Below, in pieces: positions 36,682 through 47,375 of a stretch of 64,000 nt of DNA. The stretch's first letter is position 1, and each line of letters opens with the position of its first letter. Made by a program: the position numbers and the translations under genes. This DNA comes from an uncultured Clostridia bacterium (GTDB taxonomy: Bacteria > Bacillota > Clostridia > UBA1212 > UBA1255): assembly GCA_904420095.1 (NCBI GenBank), contig CAJFUB010000049.1, positions 36,917 to 100,916 on the forward strand, read 5' to 3'. The notes under the pieces are model-generated. The model was not told the origin of the DNA. It did not search any database and worked only from the letters and a program-made list of their open reading frames with translations.

Positions 36682-36729
36682 AAAAAAAGGACCACAGGCG
36701 AGAACAGTGATGAACAATAGCCTGTGGTC
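36682..36729 (-). terminator. Intrinsic terminator after the ilvN-CBM9 operon
   Basis: Minus-strand GACCACAGGC and GCCTGTGGTC pair around a 20-nt loop and are followed by CTTTTTTTG. It insulates the heat-shock operon from the operon upstream. Just before it, 36731-36780 can form further competing hairpins (ACATTGA/TCAATGT), with no coding frame. Confidence 0.85.
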
Positions 36730-36844
36730 TACATTGAGGGAGAGAGCAATCAGCATCAATGTGATGCTCTAGGGTTACTATACGATTTGTTTGTGTTGAT
36801 TTTGTGTCTTTTGACGAGATATATTTTTAACATGGTAAAATATC

Positions 36845-37426
36845 TTATTCTATTTCAATTGTTCCAAAATATTTTGCCACGTGAAAATCGGGTTTCGTAA
36901 TAATGTTCGAATCGATCGGATGCCATACCGCATAATGGGGATATTCCGTGCAATCGCCGCATTTGTAAAAATTCCCCGTAATATGCTTCTGACGCTTTTC
37001 ATTAAATTCCGGTACTCTGCTTCTGATAAAATCATACGAAATGGTAAACCGGACGCTCCAGCTTCCCCCGCTCCGGTCGATGCGCGCGTCTGTAGGAATC
37101 CTCCCGGTATATTCCGCGGGAGCAATCGGTGCGGACATTCTGCGCGTCCCATCAGGAGAGAAACCGACATACAGCATTCCAAGCGCATTCGTTTCAAAAT
37201 TAAAATATCCGGGATTGCGCTCCGGGCACGGACAAAAGAAAAATTCCATACAGGAATCGCGGTAGACCTCGCCTCCCGGAAAAGTTACGCTGCATCTGGG
37301 ATTTTTTTCCTTTGCCGACAGACATACAAAAATTCCGTCATCCAGGAATTCCAGCTCTGCCTGACTTTCCGGATATACCTCCGGGCGGCCCCACGGAAAA
37401 ATATCGATCGGATAGATCCGCTTCAT
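36845..37426 (-). CDS. CBM9/DOMON-like carbohydrate-binding domain protein
   Basis: 193 aa from the ATG at 37426, 7 nt after GGAGG; the ilvN stop overlaps this start (ATGA). The sequence is beta-rich with CBM9-like features: an aromatic-rich core (VYRDSCMEFFFCPCPERNPGYFNFETN), GMLYVGFSPDGT, and VRFTISYDFI. There is no signal peptide. Single CBM9-like proteins of this type are common in Clostridia and Bacteroidetes, but their role is unclear. It is translationally coupled to ilvN, which does not suggest a sugar role. Confidence 0.72.
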   Translation of the reverse strand: MKRIYPIDIFPWGRPEVYPESQAELEFLDDGIFVCLSAKEKNPRCSVTFPGGEVYRDSCMEFFFCPCPERNPGYFNFETNALGMLYVGFSPDGTRRMSAPIAPAEYTGRIPTDARIDRSGGSWSVRFTISYDFIRSRVPEFNEKRQKHITGNFYKCGDCTEYPHYAVWHPIDSNIITKPDFHVAKYFGTIEIE

Positions 37427-37938
37427 AGCGGCGCCTCCTCCGGCTCCAAGCATTCCAGGTACTCCGTTCCTCTGTCCAGCGCGACCTTTCCCGTTCTGGC
37501 CACCTCCAGAATCCCGTAATCCCGGATCATTTCCATAAGCGCCGACGTTTTTTGTTCTTCTCCCGTCATTTCGATCGTTACCGTTTCCGGGGAAAGATCG
37601 ATAATCCTTCCTCGAAAAATCTCGGCAATCTGAATGATTTCGCTGCGTACCGCCGCATCGGCCTTTACCTTGATCAGTACCAGCTCTCTGGTCACATTAT
37701 TTTCCTCGTTTAAAACCTTGACCTTATGTACGCAGATCAGCTTTTCCAGCTGATGAATGATCTGGTCCAGAATCCGGTCGTCACATTCCACGATGACGGT
37801 AATCCGGGAAATATCGCTCCGGTCCGCGGTACCCACGGCAAGACTGTCGATGTTATATCCCCTGCGGCTGAAGAGGTTTGTGACTCTGGCAAGTACACCC
37901 GCTTTATTGTCCACCAAAACGGAAATCGTTTTCAGCAT
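37423..37938 (-). CDS. ilvN: Acetolactate synthase small (regulatory) subunit
   Basis: 171 aa. The ACT domain at the N-terminus begins TISVLVDNKAGVLARVTNLFSRRGYNIDSL, the valine-binding face, and a second ferredoxin-like domain follows from about residue 80. It binds the catalytic subunit and confers feedback inhibition by branched-chain amino acids. It overlaps ilvB by 35 bp, with GGAGG 5 nt before its ATG inside ilvB. Confidence 0.95.
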   Translation of the reverse strand: MLKTISVLVDNKAGVLARVTNLFSRRGYNIDSLAVGTADRSDISRITVIVECDDRILDQIIHQLEKLICVHKVKVLNEENNVTRELVLIKVKADAAVRSEIIQIAEIFRGRIIDLSPETVTIEMTGEEQKTSALMEMIRDYGILEVARTGKVALDRGTEYLECLEPEEAPL

Positions 37939-39502
37939 CCATATTCCTCCTTATATCCATGTCAAGCAGCGCCGGAATCCGGCGTTCTTTTATCTCAGCT
38001 GTATATTTAACAAATTCCTCCGCCGTTCTGACACGGCAGCCCTTGACGTGGAAGGCTCTGGCCAGGGCTGCATAATTGGGCGCCCGCTTCAGCACCGTTT
38101 CGCTGTATCGCCCGCGGTACAGCTTTTTCTGCAGCTCATGCACCATGCCAAGGCAGCCGTTATTGACAACAATCGTTAAAACGGGCAGTTTCTCCCGAGC
38201 TACCGTGGCAAGCTCGCTGCAATTCATTTGGAAGCTTCCGTCTCCCGTGATCAGAATCACGGGCTTGTCCGGATGCGCCGTCTGCACTCCGATCGCCGCT
38301 CCGAGTCCGAAGCCCATCGTCCCCAGTCCGCCGCTGGTGATAAAATGTCCGCTTTTTTCAAAGGGATACCGACGTGCCGCCCACATCTGATGCAGGCCTA
38401 CGTCCGTCACGATATAGGCCTCGTCCCCAAACAGCTCGTGCAGCGTCTTCAGATAAAAGTCTTCCGGCTCCGGAGCCGCGGCAGAATACCATCCGGCATG
38501 CGGAGCCGCCTTTTCCCAGATCCGTTCTGTTACGGCCCGTGCATCTCCGACGATATAGCAGTCCGGTTCCAGAACCTTGCCGATTTCCGCACGGTCCGCA
38601 TCGATATGAATCATTCTGCAGCGGGAATGGTCCACCTTTGTTTCTGGTGCAAGGCGGTTGCTGAACCGCGTTCCGATAGCGATCACCAGATCGCAGCTGC
38701 GCAGCGCGTCATTTGCGGAAGCAGTCCCGTATACTCCAGAATTTCCAAGATAAAGCGGTTCGGAATATGGAATCTCTCCGGCGGCCATCAGAGAGCAGCA
38801 GATCGGCGCCTGAATTTTCCTTGCCAATTCTAAAAGGATCCCGGCGGCGCCTGCACTCCGAATCCCCCCGCCTGCAAGAATGAGCGGACGCTTCGAAGCG
38901 TCGATCAGAGAAACCGCCTCTTCCAGGCGAACCGGATCGACCTCCGGGATTTGTTTTGAACGCATAGGCAGAGCATGCCCCAAGTCGGACCCTGCCGGCA
39001 TTTCCATTTCCAGAATGTCACGCGGGATGTCGACCAGGACAGGTCCTTTTCTGCCCGTGTTTGCAATTTGGAAGGCCGCCCGCAGGCACGGAGCCAGCTC
39101 TTCCGGAGCCTTCACCATAAAATTGTGTTTGGTGACGGACAAAGTGATCCCGGTGATATCCACTTCCTGGAAGCTGTCCGTGCCAATCAGCGGCAGCGGG
39201 ACATTTCCCGTTACAAATACGACAGGAACAGAATCCATATACGCATTTGCAATCCCGGTAACCAGATTTGTCGCTCCGGGGCCGGAGGTTGCAATGCAGA
39301 CGCCCGTCTTGCCGGATACGCGCGCATAACCGTCTGCGGCATGCGCCGCACCCTGCTCGTGGGCCGTACGGATGTGGCGGATGCGCCTGCGCTCTTTATA
39401 AAGGGCGTCATAAATAGATAAGACGGTTCCGCCGGGATATCCGAATACGACGTCCGTTCCCTGCTCCTCCAGCAATTTAACGAATAAAGCTGCTCCATTC
39501 AT
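37904..39502 (-). CDS. ilvB: Acetolactate synthase large (catalytic) subunit
   Basis: 532 aa, slightly shorter than the usual 550-570. It condenses two pyruvates, or pyruvate and 2-ketobutyrate, with thiamine diphosphate and FAD, the first common step of valine, leucine and isoleucine synthesis. Visible motifs: GYPGGTVLSIYDAL, catalytic Glu49 in HEQGAAHAADGYAR, SGPGATNLVTG, QEVDITGIT, and the thiamine-diphosphate motif GDGSFQMN... with NN. AAGGAG precedes the ATG. Its 5' end overlaps the LTA-synthase-like gene and its 3' end overlaps ilvN. Confidence 0.95.
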   Translation of the reverse strand: MNGAALFVKLLEEQGTDVVFGYPGGTVLSIYDALYKERRRIRHIRTAHEQGAAHAADGYARVSGKTGVCIATSGPGATNLVTGIANAYMDSVPVVFVTGNVPLPLIGTDSFQEVDITGITLSVTKHNFMVKAPEELAPCLRAAFQIANTGRKGPVLVDIPRDILEMEMPAGSDLGHALPMRSKQIPEVDPVRLEEAVSLIDASKRPLILAGGGIRSAGAAGILLELARKIQAPICCSLMAAGEIPYSEPLYLGNSGVYGTASANDALRSCDLVIAIGTRFSNRLAPETKVDHSRCRMIHIDADRAEIGKVLEPDCYIVGDARAVTERIWEKAAPHAGWYSAAAPEPEDFYLKTLHELFGDEAYIVTDVGLHQMWAARRYPFEKSGHFITSGGLGTMGFGLGAAIGVQTAHPDKPVILITGDGSFQMNCSELATVAREKLPVLTIVVNNGCLGMVHELQKKLYRGRYSETVLKRAPNYAALARAFHVKGCRVRTAEEFVKYTAEIKERRIPALLDMDIRRNMDAENDFRFGGQ

Positions 39503-41951
39503 ATGACTCGGACTCCTTCAATACCTCTCCCAGCTTTTCGCCGATAATACGGATCGTGAACCGGTCTCCTTCCGTCAGTACGTCGGTAAAATCATTCAGA
39601 ATCAGCGTATTTTCATCCACTGGCTCCAATTTATAAACCGTTTTGTTGTTTATGCAAAGATACGTGTCCTGGCTGAAGCCGTCGCCTTTAATTACGTAGG
39701 AGTTTTCGGAATCCTCGGAGCGCTCGATCTCCGTTACAGTGAGCGGGACGATTCCGATCTCATACTGCTCGTTGCTGAAATCCACGGCATCCTTCTCATC
39801 ATACAGCTTATAATACTGAATGGATGAAAAATCCTGCTCATATTGCTCCAGATCACGATACGCCGCATGGAAGCGGTTCATGTAAGAGCCGTCAATGTTC
39901 AGCTCGTCTCTGCACAGGAATGTGGAAAGCTGGAACAGCTCGAGATCCGGCGTATATTTCTGCGCGTCGCTGCCCTTATGATTTTCCGCTTTCTGGATTC
40001 CCATGTTGTTCCAGGTAAAATACGGCGTGGAATACTTCTGTTCGTTAGATATTTCTTCGCTGCTTTCTCCAAACAGCGAGGGCAGATGATCCCCGTAAAA
40101 CAGGACGTAGGTCGCTTCCTCTCTGGCAGAAAGCATTGCGATCAGATTTTTAATCATTTCGTCCACCTGCTGGAGCTGCTGGATATAGTACGCCATAGCT
40201 CCCTCTGTGTCCTTATTTTCAATTCCGCCGATCTGCATGGGATAGTCCGCCTCGTCAAGCGGCGTGTAGTTTCCGTGCATCTGCACTGTTACGCCGAACA
40301 CGAAATTCTTTCCGTCGCCGTTGTGGTCAAGCGCCTGCTCGATATGATTCACGAAAACGGAATCGTTCCCCCAAATCCTTGAAGGATCTTTGATGATATC
40401 CGCCATGCATTCGTACGGAACGTAATAGTCAAAGCCGAGCTGCTGATAAACCTCGTGCCTCTGGAAGAACTCGCCCTGATAATTATGAATCGCTGTGGTT
40501 TCAAACCCCGTGCTCTTAAAATAACGCGCCAGACTGTCCACAGGGTTTTCATACAGATATTGTACGTACGGGTTGTATCCGAGCGGAAGATTCTCAATGC
40601 TGAGTCCCGTCAGGAATTCAAATTCGCTTTTCACCGTCAGTCCGCCGAAGACGGGCACCTCCACATAGCCGGAGCTGTAATTGTTCATAAGGGAGCGGAT
40701 AAACGGCATCGGATCCTCTTCCAGGATAATTCCCGGAAAGTCGTACGGATCTCCAAAAGATTCCAGCTGGATTACAATCACATTCTGTACGTTCGACTCA
40801 TCCCCGTACGGGACAAAATTTTCCGCGATGGTTTGGTCAATCGTCTCGATCACATTCGGCGTATATCCTTCAGGCTCCACGACAAAAGAATCCAGCGAAT
40901 AAAACAGGAATCCGAATACAAATCCCTTCGTGTCATATTCGTTTTTGGCCGTCTTGCTTTCCGAGTACATCATGTTCAGCTGGCTGATGCAGTACAGGCT
41001 GCAGAAGGAGATCACAAAAAACAGCGCCGCAGAGAAAAATTTCACAAATGAAAAGGCTCTTTTTCTCTCCTTCAGCGACAGGAAAACAATGCCCGCAAGG
41101 ACCAGCACAATCAGGATGCAGGCTCCGATGATAAAAAACCAGCTGTAATATGCGAAAAACGCGCGCACGCCTTCCTTCAGCGAAAACACATCCAGAAACA
41201 GAACCGGTTCGAAGGTATTTTTGCTCTTGCAATAGCTGATCACCGCAAGGATCGCCCAAAGCGCGGAATAGCAGCAGAGCGCAACCTTCGGCCTGCGCAC
41301 CCAGAACACGAACGCGCCAAGGGCCGCAAAGCAGAGCAGATTGCACGCAAAAATGTCGGGCGACAGCAGGAAGGAGGAAAAGGGCTTCGTCAGACTTTTC
41401 ATCTGCGCCATCTGTAAGCTCATTACCGCCAGAACCGTAAACAGGAACAGCACCGTCAGCCGATTGAACAGCGACTTATATTTTCTCGACTCATTCGGCG
41501 TTTCCGCCAGATATACGAATACGGCGGCAAGAAGAAGCAATGCAAAAACGCCCGCTCCGTATTCGGCCCGGTCAAACGCAATACAATGCCACAGCAGCCA
41601 CAGAGCCGTCATCATCAGAAAAGCCGATTTGCGCTTTCGTAAATTTAAAATCGGACAGGTAAACAAAAACAGCGTGAACATTCTCGGAATAACCAGCGCA
41701 AAAACGGTCGGAAACTCCTTAAATTTCAAATCGGAATCCGCATTCAGCAGCAGGAGGGAGAATAAAGCAAACAGGAAATAGACCAAAAGCCATTTTCCAA
41801 AGCTTTTGGCGCTGTTTTGCCGAAAATCCGTCATTTCCCTTTCGGCCGCTTCCCAGCAGGCCCTGATTCGAATTTTAAAGGGAAGCTTCGCTTCTCCGTT
41901 CTTGTCTGCTTCCTGATCCGGAGCCGTTTTACTCCTCGATTTTTTCAACAT
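39477..41951 (-). CDS. LTA synthase family membrane phosphoglycerol transferase-like protein
   Basis: 824 aa from the ATG at 41951, 9 nt after GGGCGGAG; an ATG 8 codons upstream lies in the cyclophilin gene. Many hydrophobic segments occupy about residues 50-330, more than the five of LtaS. An extracellular sulfatase-fold domain follows: [14 protein letters not shown], the nucleophile candidate Thr in [43 protein letters not shown] further C-terminal domain (about 720-824) is beta-rich. LtaS-type enzymes transfer glycerol phosphate from phosphatidylglycerol to lipid or wall polymers. Confidence 0.9.
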   Translation of the reverse strand: MLKKSRSKTAPDQEADKNGEAKLPFKIRIRACWEAAEREMTDFRQNSAKSFGKWLLVYFLFALFSLLLLNADSDLKFKEFPTVFALVIPRMFTLFLFTCPILNLRKRKSAFLMMTALWLLWHCIAFDRAEYGAGVFALLLLAAVFVYLAETPNESRKYKSLFNRLTVLFLFTVLAVMSLQMAQMKSLTKPFSSFLLSPDIFACNLLCFAALGAFVFWVRRPKVALCCYSALWAILAVISYCKSKNTFEPVLFLDVFSLKEGVRAFFAYYSWFFIIGACILIVLVLAGIVFLSLKERKRAFSFVKFFSAALFFVISFCSLYCISQLNMMYSESKTAKNEYDTKGFVFGFLFYSLDSFVVEPEGYTPNVIETIDQTIAENFVPYGDESNVQNVIVIQLESFGDPYDFPGIILEEDPMPFIRSLMNNYSSGYVEVPVFGGLTVKSEFEFLTGLSIENLPLGYNPYVQYLYENPVDSLARYFKSTGFETTAIHNYQGEFFQRHEVYQQLGFDYYVPYECMADIIKDPSRIWGNDSVFVNHIEQALDHNGDGKNFVFGVTVQMHGNYTPLDEADYPMQIGGIENKDTEGAMAYYIQQLQQVDEMIKNLIAMLSAREEATYVLFYGDHLPSLFGESSEEISNEQKYSTPYFTWNNMGIQKAENHKGSDAQKYTPDLELFQLSTFLCRDELNIDGSYMNRFHAAYRDLEQYEQDFSSIQYYKLYDEKDAVDFSNEQYEIGIVPLTVTEIERSEDSENSYVIKGDGFSQDTYLCINNKTVYKLEPVDENTLILNDFTDVLTEGDRFTIRIIGEKLGEVLKESESYEWSSFIR

Positions 41952-42558
41952 TTGAATAGTCTCCGCCCTTTTCATCCACCGTAATGCTTTCGATCACAAT
42001 GTCTTCCAACGGTTTATCATTCGCATCCGTCCGGACTTTTTCGATTGCGTAAACGACCTCCATTCCGGATGTCACTTTTCCGAAAGCGGCATATCTGCCG
42101 TCAAGCCCGGGTGTTTCCTCCGTACAGATAAAAAACTGGGAGCCGGCAGAATCGTTTGGCTGCGCTCTCGCCATGGAAATGACGCCGGGTTCATGCTTCA
42201 GATTGTTTTCAAAGCCGTTTTCGGAAAACTCCCCTTTAATGGAGTACCCCGGCCCGCCCCGTCCGTTTCCCAGGGGATCGCCGCCCTGGATCATAAAATC
42301 CGAAATGATCCGATGAAACGTAAGGCCGTTATAGAAGCCGTCCTTTGCCAGCGATATAAAATTCGCAACGGTATTCGGCGCAACATCCTGATAAAGCTCC
42401 AATTCGATGTCGCCGTAGTCCCGAACCCTGATGACCGCCGTCGGATGCGGCTTGTCCTGATTCGGATTTTCCGAGCAGCCGCCGCAGACGGAGCATGCCG
42501 TAAGTCCGGCAAGGAGAGCCGTTGTAATTTTAAGGCAGATTTTAAGATTTCTATTCAT
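41929..42558 (-). CDS. Cyclophilin-type peptidyl-prolyl isomerase lipoprotein
   Basis: 209 aa. The signal peptide ends in the lipobox LTAC (Cys22). The cyclophilin domain (about 40-200) shows the catalytic Arg in [14 protein letters not shown], the FI segment of [11 protein letters not shown] and [11 protein letters not shown]. It catalyses proline isomerisation outside the membrane, probably on secreted proteins. It starts 17 bp after the hydratase gene and overlaps the LTA-synthase-like gene by 23 bp. Confidence 0.93.
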   Translation of the reverse strand: MNRNLKICLKITTALLAGLTACSVCGGCSENPNQDKPHPTAVIRVRDYGDIELELYQDVAPNTVANFISLAKDGFYNGLTFHRIISDFMIQGGDPLGNGRGGPGYSIKGEFSENGFENNLKHEPGVISMARAQPNDSAGSQFFICTEETPGLDGRYAAFGKVTSGMEVVYAIEKVRTDANDKPLEDIVIESITVDEKGGDYSNVEKIEE

Positions 42559-42575
42559 CGGTAAACCTCCCGCTT

Positions 42576-44870
42576 TCAGTTATAAAAGTTGATCAGGCTA
42601 CCCGCGAGGATAATCCTTCGCTCGTCTTCCGACAAATCGGTAAGGTGAAGCACGATTTCTTCTTCCGTACCGCTGCTTCGGTATAGACTGGCTTTGATCT
42701 CCGATTCTGCATGCTCTACCGCAGATCGGATTCCCTTTATAAAGATCCGGTCGCCGGTTTTGAGGGATAATCCCGCAAAATCGTCTACGGTGAACGGCAG
42801 CATTCCCCAGTTGATCAGGTTGCTGCGATACCGCTTGGTCGCATAGGCGGAAGCGATATTTGCCCATCCGCCCAAAACCTTTTGACAGGATGCGGCCTGC
42901 TCTCTCGCGGAGCCATCTCCTGGCTTCACCGCGGCCACAACGCTCCCGATGCCGGTCGTATGCGCCAGAAGCACCGGATCACCGATTCCCTCGTAAATGT
43001 TCTGCATGTCCGCAGCGGCTCCGGCATCTCCGCCGATATAGCGCAGCCTCGCGCGCTCCGCAGCGGCAATACGTTTTGCACGGTTCACATACTCCGGATC
43101 CTTTCTGGAAAGAGTAAATTCCGCGAGACGCAGCGGGTTGGAGCGGTATGAGGACGTTTCTCCGCTTGGGATCAGCTCGTCCGTAGTTGTCACTGGATCG
43201 TGTATGACGCAAGCGGCCTCCAGTAAAATATTTTCCGTCAGCGGCTGCATGCTCGGCCAGTCGGCAATATTCGGGCCGTATTTCAGCGGCGCCTCCTCCT
43301 GCGCTCTGCCGAAGCCGAAGTACAGTCTGTTTTCATATACGGTTTTGTCAAAATGATACGGAATTTCTTTCTCGGTCAATCCGGCTTCCTCCGCAATTTC
43401 GTCCGCCGGCGTCAGGATGCCGCCGTTTGCTGCTGTGGCCGCAATGGAACGAGCGTCCATAAGCGCCACCCAGGAAATTTGTCCGTCAGACGGCTTCGAG
43501 CCTTCGCGGTTCGGAAAATTTCTTGTGGTATGCCGTATGCTGAAGCCGTTGTTTGCCGGAACGTCGCCCGCTCCGAAGCAGGGCCCGCAGAAAGCCGTTC
43601 GGATCGTAGCGCCGGCATTCATGAGCTCCGGAATTACGCCGTTTCTTGTCAGCTCGATAAAGACCGGCTGACTTGCGGGATAGACGCTGAGACTAAAATC
43701 TCCCGTCCCGATGGATTTTCCGCGCAGAATCTCTCCGCTCCTGCAGATGTTTTCAAACGTGCCTCCGGAGCAGCCCGCGATCACGCCCTGATCCACATGA
43801 AGCTTTCCATCGTAATATTTTTCCGTGAGCCGGTATTCTTTTACCTTATCACCGTACTGCTCTCTGCCGGATGCCTCAACCTCTTTCAGAATATCAGGCG
43901 CGTTTTCGATCAGCTCGCGCACCGGATATGCATTGCTCGGATGAAACGGCATTGCGATCATGGACGGAATCGAGGAAAGCTCTACGATCAGCGCGCTGCT
44001 GTAGTAGGCGCCCTCGCCGGGCTTCAGCGGCTTATAGTCCGCGCCTCTGCCATGAATTTCCAGATAATCTTTTACCTTTTCATCCGTCTCCCAAATCGAG
44101 CTCCAGCATGTCGTCTCCGTCGTCATCACGTCGATGCCGTTCCGGTATTCTACGGAAAGAGAAGACACGCCGGGGCCCACAAACTCCATCACCTTGTTCT
44201 TCACAAAGCCGTCCGCAAAAACCGACTTAATGATTGCAAGAGCGATATCCTGCGGTCCGACGCCCGGACGCGGCGCTCCCGTCAAATAAATACATACAAC
44301 CTCCGGCTGATTGACCTCATACGGCCTGCACAGCAGCTGCTTGACAAGCTCCGGGCCGCCCTCTCCCACAGCCATCGTGCCAAGCGCGCCGTAGCGCGTA
44401 TGACTGTCGGAGCCGATAATCATTTTTCCGCAACCTGCCATCATTTCTCTCATATACTGATGGATCACTGCCTGATGGGCAGGCACATAAATTCCTCCAT
44501 ATTTCACGGCAGCGGAATGGCCGAACACATGATCGTCCTCATTTATGGTCCCGCCTACCGCGCAAAGCGAATTATGGCAGTTCGTAAGCACGTACGGTAC
44601 CGGAAAACGCTTCAGGCCGCTTGCACGCGCCGTCTGAATGATTCCCACGTATGTAATATCATGAGAAGCCAGAGCGTCAAATTTTAATTTCAGCTTTTCG
44701 TCATCCGGAGATCCCTCCGCAATATGATCCTTCAAAATCGAATAAGAAATCGTACGTTTATAAGCATTCTGCTTCTGCTCTTTTGTAAAATTCCGATAAA
44801 CGCCCTCCTCTTCCGGAATCAGTCTTCCGTCTGCATAGTAAACGCCCGTTTTTATTTTTTTGATCGTCAT
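42576..44870 (-). CDS. Aconitase-superfamily hydratase (YbhJ-like)
   Basis: 764 aa. The three [4Fe-4S] cysteines are visible as [11 protein letters not shown] and FCGPCFGAG; an [21 protein letters not shown] N-terminal region, [19 protein letters not shown] and a C-terminal swivel-like domain ([15 protein letters not shown]) complete an aconitase-like layout. E. coli YbhJ has a similar length and is functionally undefined. The protein should dehydrate or hydrate a tricarboxylic or hydroxy acid. Being near ilvB raises an isopropylmalate-type possibility, but the fused single chain and the sequence resemble YbhJ more than LeuC/LeuD. It starts 7 bp after the ABC-2 permease gene. Confidence 0.85.
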   Translation of the reverse strand: MTIKKIKTGVYYADGRLIPEEEGVYRNFTKEQKQNAYKRTISYSILKDHIAEGSPDDEKLKLKFDALASHDITYVGIIQTARASGLKRFPVPYVLTNCHNSLCAVGGTINEDDHVFGHSAAVKYGGIYVPAHQAVIHQYMREMMAGCGKMIIGSDSHTRYGALGTMAVGEGGPELVKQLLCRPYEVNQPEVVCIYLTGAPRPGVGPQDIALAIIKSVFADGFVKNKVMEFVGPGVSSLSVEYRNGIDVMTTETTCWSSIWETDEKVKDYLEIHGRGADYKPLKPGEGAYYSSALIVELSSIPSMIAMPFHPSNAYPVRELIENAPDILKEVEASGREQYGDKVKEYRLTEKYYDGKLHVDQGVIAGCSGGTFENICRSGEILRGKSIGTGDFSLSVYPASQPVFIELTRNGVIPELMNAGATIRTAFCGPCFGAGDVPANNGFSIRHTTRNFPNREGSKPSDGQISWVALMDARSIAATAANGGILTPADEIAEEAGLTEKEIPYHFDKTVYENRLYFGFGRAQEEAPLKYGPNIADWPSMQPLTENILLEAACVIHDPVTTTDELIPSGETSSYRSNPLRLAEFTLSRKDPEYVNRAKRIAAAERARLRYIGGDAGAAADMQNIYEGIGDPVLLAHTTGIGSVVAAVKPGDGSAREQAASCQKVLGGWANIASAYATKRYRSNLINWGMLPFTVDDFAGLSLKTGDRIFIKGIRSAVEHAESEIKASLYRSSGTEEEIVLHLTDLSEDERRIILAGSLINFYN

Positions 44871-44877
44871 TTTCCAA

Positions 44878-46497
44878 TCACCCTTCCATCGCTTTTATCT
44901 TTTTGTTCAGCATAGAAACATTCAACAGGATCATCAGCAAAATCAGAACGGGGATTCCCGCAAGCGACGCCGCTTCGGAAAGGATCCCGCCCAGATAGAG
45001 AAAAAACGGAATCATGTAAATCAAGACAAATGCTATAGATATAAGCATCCCTGCCATTCCGTTAAAATTCTGCTTCACCGCTTCCGACTCCCTGTCCCAA
45101 ATCAGCTTCGGATGAGACAGATCGATTAGAATCCCGCTGCACGCAAACGGTACGGAGCCTGCCAGAATGATAAAGAACCCGTATATCATATACAAAAAAT
45201 TAATTTTAATCAATATTCCAAATAAAATAATGAATAATCCGCCGCTCAGAACATAAAACAGAATGGCCGCCGCAATTCTGCCCCTGATCTGTGTTTTTAA
45301 ATCGACCGGTATGATTTGCAGCATCCAGAAGCATTTTCCCTCCCTGGAAATTGATGTGGAGGGCACCATGTTCAGCGCCGTCAGCCCAAGCCCCACTGTC
45401 AGCCCAAGCATCGCCAATAAAAACTCACTGTTTTCTGTGGATTGGCCAAGCCCCTCGAGGACTTCGGCTGCCGTATCCTTCCTTGTAAGCAAAATTGCAG
45501 CCAGCGGAGCGAGAACGATATTAATCAGGCAATTGAGCGAGTATACCGGGCTTCGTAAAATCGTTCTGATTTCCTTCCGGAAAAACGCGGAGGCCGGAGC
45601 CCTCTCTTTATAATTCTGCCCTTTTCCCTTCCGCGTCGTCACAGAGGCGCTCATTCTCTGCAAAATTTTATCGTATACGGCTCCCCCGTACAGGGCGGTT
45701 AGACAAATCAGTGCAGCCGCTACGGCAACGCAAAGAAATACAAAGAGCCAGGCCGGGCCGCCCCTGCGAAGCAGCGCTTCCCGCAGAAAAAATGCGTTTA
45801 CAAAAATTCTTCCTGCTTTTGAAACGGAGCCGGCGCCCGTTTCCACAAACCGAACCAGGAATTCCTGATTTCCATTTAAAAACACGCATCCGCCGACCAG
45901 CGCCGCTCCGAATATCGTAGCCAGCAGTTCCCTGTGCCGGAAGCCGGAAGCCGCCGCCAGCACCGCGGACATGAGCAAGAAAGCAGCGGCCAGCGGCAGC
46001 GCAGGGAAAGCGATCGAACCGATCAGCGCTTTGACGACAGTCGTCAGGGAAAATCCCATTTTGATTTCATAGATCAGCAGGCCCGGCAGAAGGAACCCCA
46101 GCGCCGAGGCAAGCGCGCTTGCATACAGCGTGATATAATTCGTCAGAAAAATATATTGCTTTTTGATGGGGAGCGGCGTAAGAATTTCACGGTCTCTGCC
46201 GGAGAATAAAATGCTGTACGTGGAAAAGGCGGAGCTAATAAACGTGATCACATTACACACAAGAAACAGCGTATCAAGATATCCGGTCCGGCTTCCCGCC
46301 GCGGCAAACGAATCATATAGAATATTCAGCAAAAAGGTATACGGGATCAAAATGCAGGCAGCGACCAACAGAACCAGCAGGACGCCTCCGGCCGCGGTGA
46401 GTTTCCCGAACCTTGATGCGCCGAGCGCTTCTTTTATTCCTCTGAGTCCGAGCTTGTAGCGAAGCTGGAACCTCAGCAGCGTACCGAACTGATTCAT
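44878..46497 (-). CDS. ABC-2 type transporter permease
   Basis: 539 aa from the ATG at 46497, 10 nt after GGGGGAG; an in-frame GTG (46506) overlaps the preceding stop. About 12 hydrophobic segments, in the pattern of large duplicated ABC-2 permeases. The cytoplasmic loop near 290 is basic ([13 protein letters not shown]). It follows an ATPase of the ABC-2 type by 5 bp, so the two form an exporter or Na+/lipid-type pump of unknown substrate. Confidence 0.85.
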   Translation of the reverse strand: MNQFGTLLRFQLRYKLGLRGIKEALGASRFGKLTAAGGVLLVLLVAACILIPYTFLLNILYDSFAAAGSRTGYLDTLFLVCNVITFISSAFSTYSILFSGRDREILTPLPIKKQYIFLTNYITLYASALASALGFLLPGLLIYEIKMGFSLTTVVKALIGSIAFPALPLAAAFLLMSAVLAAASGFRHRELLATIFGAALVGGCVFLNGNQEFLVRFVETGAGSVSKAGRIFVNAFFLREALLRRGGPAWLFVFLCVAVAAALICLTALYGGAVYDKILQRMSASVTTRKGKGQNYKERAPASAFFRKEIRTILRSPVYSLNCLINIVLAPLAAILLTRKDTAAEVLEGLGQSTENSEFLLAMLGLTVGLGLTALNMVPSTSISREGKCFWMLQIIPVDLKTQIRGRIAAAILFYVLSGGLFIILFGILIKINFLYMIYGFFIILAGSVPFACSGILIDLSHPKLIWDRESEAVKQNFNGMAGMLISIAFVLIYMIPFFLYLGGILSEAASLAGIPVLILLMILLNVSMLNKKIKAMEG

Positions 46498-46502
46498 GGC
46501 GA

Positions 46503-47237
46503 TCACACTCCCCCGTTTACGATATCCAGGAAAATGTCTTCCAGAGAGGATTCACCGTTTTCCGCCTGCGCCCGCAATTCTTCGAGCGTACCGACGGCCG
46601 CGAGCTCTCCGTTTCTGATGATTCCAACGCGGTCGCATAATTTTTCCGCAACTTCCAGCACATGCGTGGAAAAGAACACGGTGTTTCCCTTTGCGCAATG
46701 GGCGCGCATTTCCTCTTTCAGAACGTGCGCCGCCATCGGATCGAGTCCGACCATCGGTTCATCCAGAATCCACAGCATCGGCTCATGAATCAGCGCGCCC
46801 GTAAGAACCAGCTTCTGCCGCATACCATGGGAAAAGCTCTTGATCGGATTCCGGACAGCGGCGGCGATTCCAAACGCTTCCGTGTATCGGTCGATCCTCG
46901 CCTTTCTTTCCGCAGGAGAAACACGGTAGATATCAGCCAGAAAATTTAAATACTCCATGCCGGTCAGTCTCTCATAGACATCCGGATTGTCCGGTACATA
47001 ACCGAAAAAGCTTTTACACTTCACCGGATCCTTCCTCATATCCGTTCCGTTAATCAGAACCGTTCCTTCCGTGGGTTCCAAAATTCCCGTGATCATTTTA
47101 ATCGTGGTGGTTTTTCCCGCGCCGTTCGGGCCGATGAATCCAAAAATTTCGCCCCTGCCGACCTTCAGATTCAGATCGAGCACGGCAGGGACGCTTTTGA
47201 TATCATATCTTTTTGTCAGATCAATTAATTCCAGCAT
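46503..47237 (-). CDS. ABC transporter ATP-binding protein (ABC-2 exporter type)
   Basis: 244 aa from the ATG at 47237, 8 nt after GGAGG. Walker A GPNGAGKTT, Q-loop region FGYVPDNPDVYERLTG, signature FSHGMRQKL, Walker B WILDEPMVGLDP, switch His in FFSTHVLEVAE. The signature Ser-His-Gly form is common in the CcmA/DRA subfamily. Partner of the permease that follows. Confidence 0.93.
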   Translation of the reverse strand: MLELIDLTKRYDIKSVPAVLDLNLKVGRGEIFGFIGPNGAGKTTTIKMITGILEPTEGTVLINGTDMRKDPVKCKSFFGYVPDNPDVYERLTGMEYLNFLADIYRVSPAERKARIDRYTEAFGIAAAVRNPIKSFSHGMRQKLVLTGALIHEPMLWILDEPMVGLDPMAAHVLKEEMRAHCAKGNTVFFSTHVLEVAEKLCDRVGIIRNGELAAVGTLEELRAQAENGESSLEDIFLDIVNGGV

Positions 47238-47279
47238 GTCGGCAGCCTCCATGATTGGGACAGATAGTTCCGAGGAAAA

Positions 47280-47288
47280 AGTATAGCA
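47280..47288 (-). promoter_or_regulatory. Extended -10 promoter of the ABC-2/hydratase/ilvBN operon
   Basis: Minus-strand TGCTATACT (47280-47288); the -35 region is weak. It lies next to the T-rich tail of the sigma-factor terminator. Confidence 0.45.
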
Positions 47289-47310
47289 TATTTTTACGGA
47301 GAAAGAAAGT

Positions 47311-47347
47311 GATCCCGCGCCGCTAAGTAGTATGCGGGCGCGGGACC
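47311..47347 (-). terminator. Intrinsic terminator of the sigma-factor gene
   Basis: Minus-strand GGTCCCGCGCC pairs with GGCGCGGGATC around a 15-nt loop, followed by ACTTTCTTTCT. Confidence 0.7.
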
Positions 47348-47375
47348 ATTCATAGAGAGAAGAGAGAAAATGGTA

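Noticed and set aside
43353..44687. 444-codon plus-strand frame
   Set aside because: Antisense to the hydratase, which has clear Fe-S motifs.
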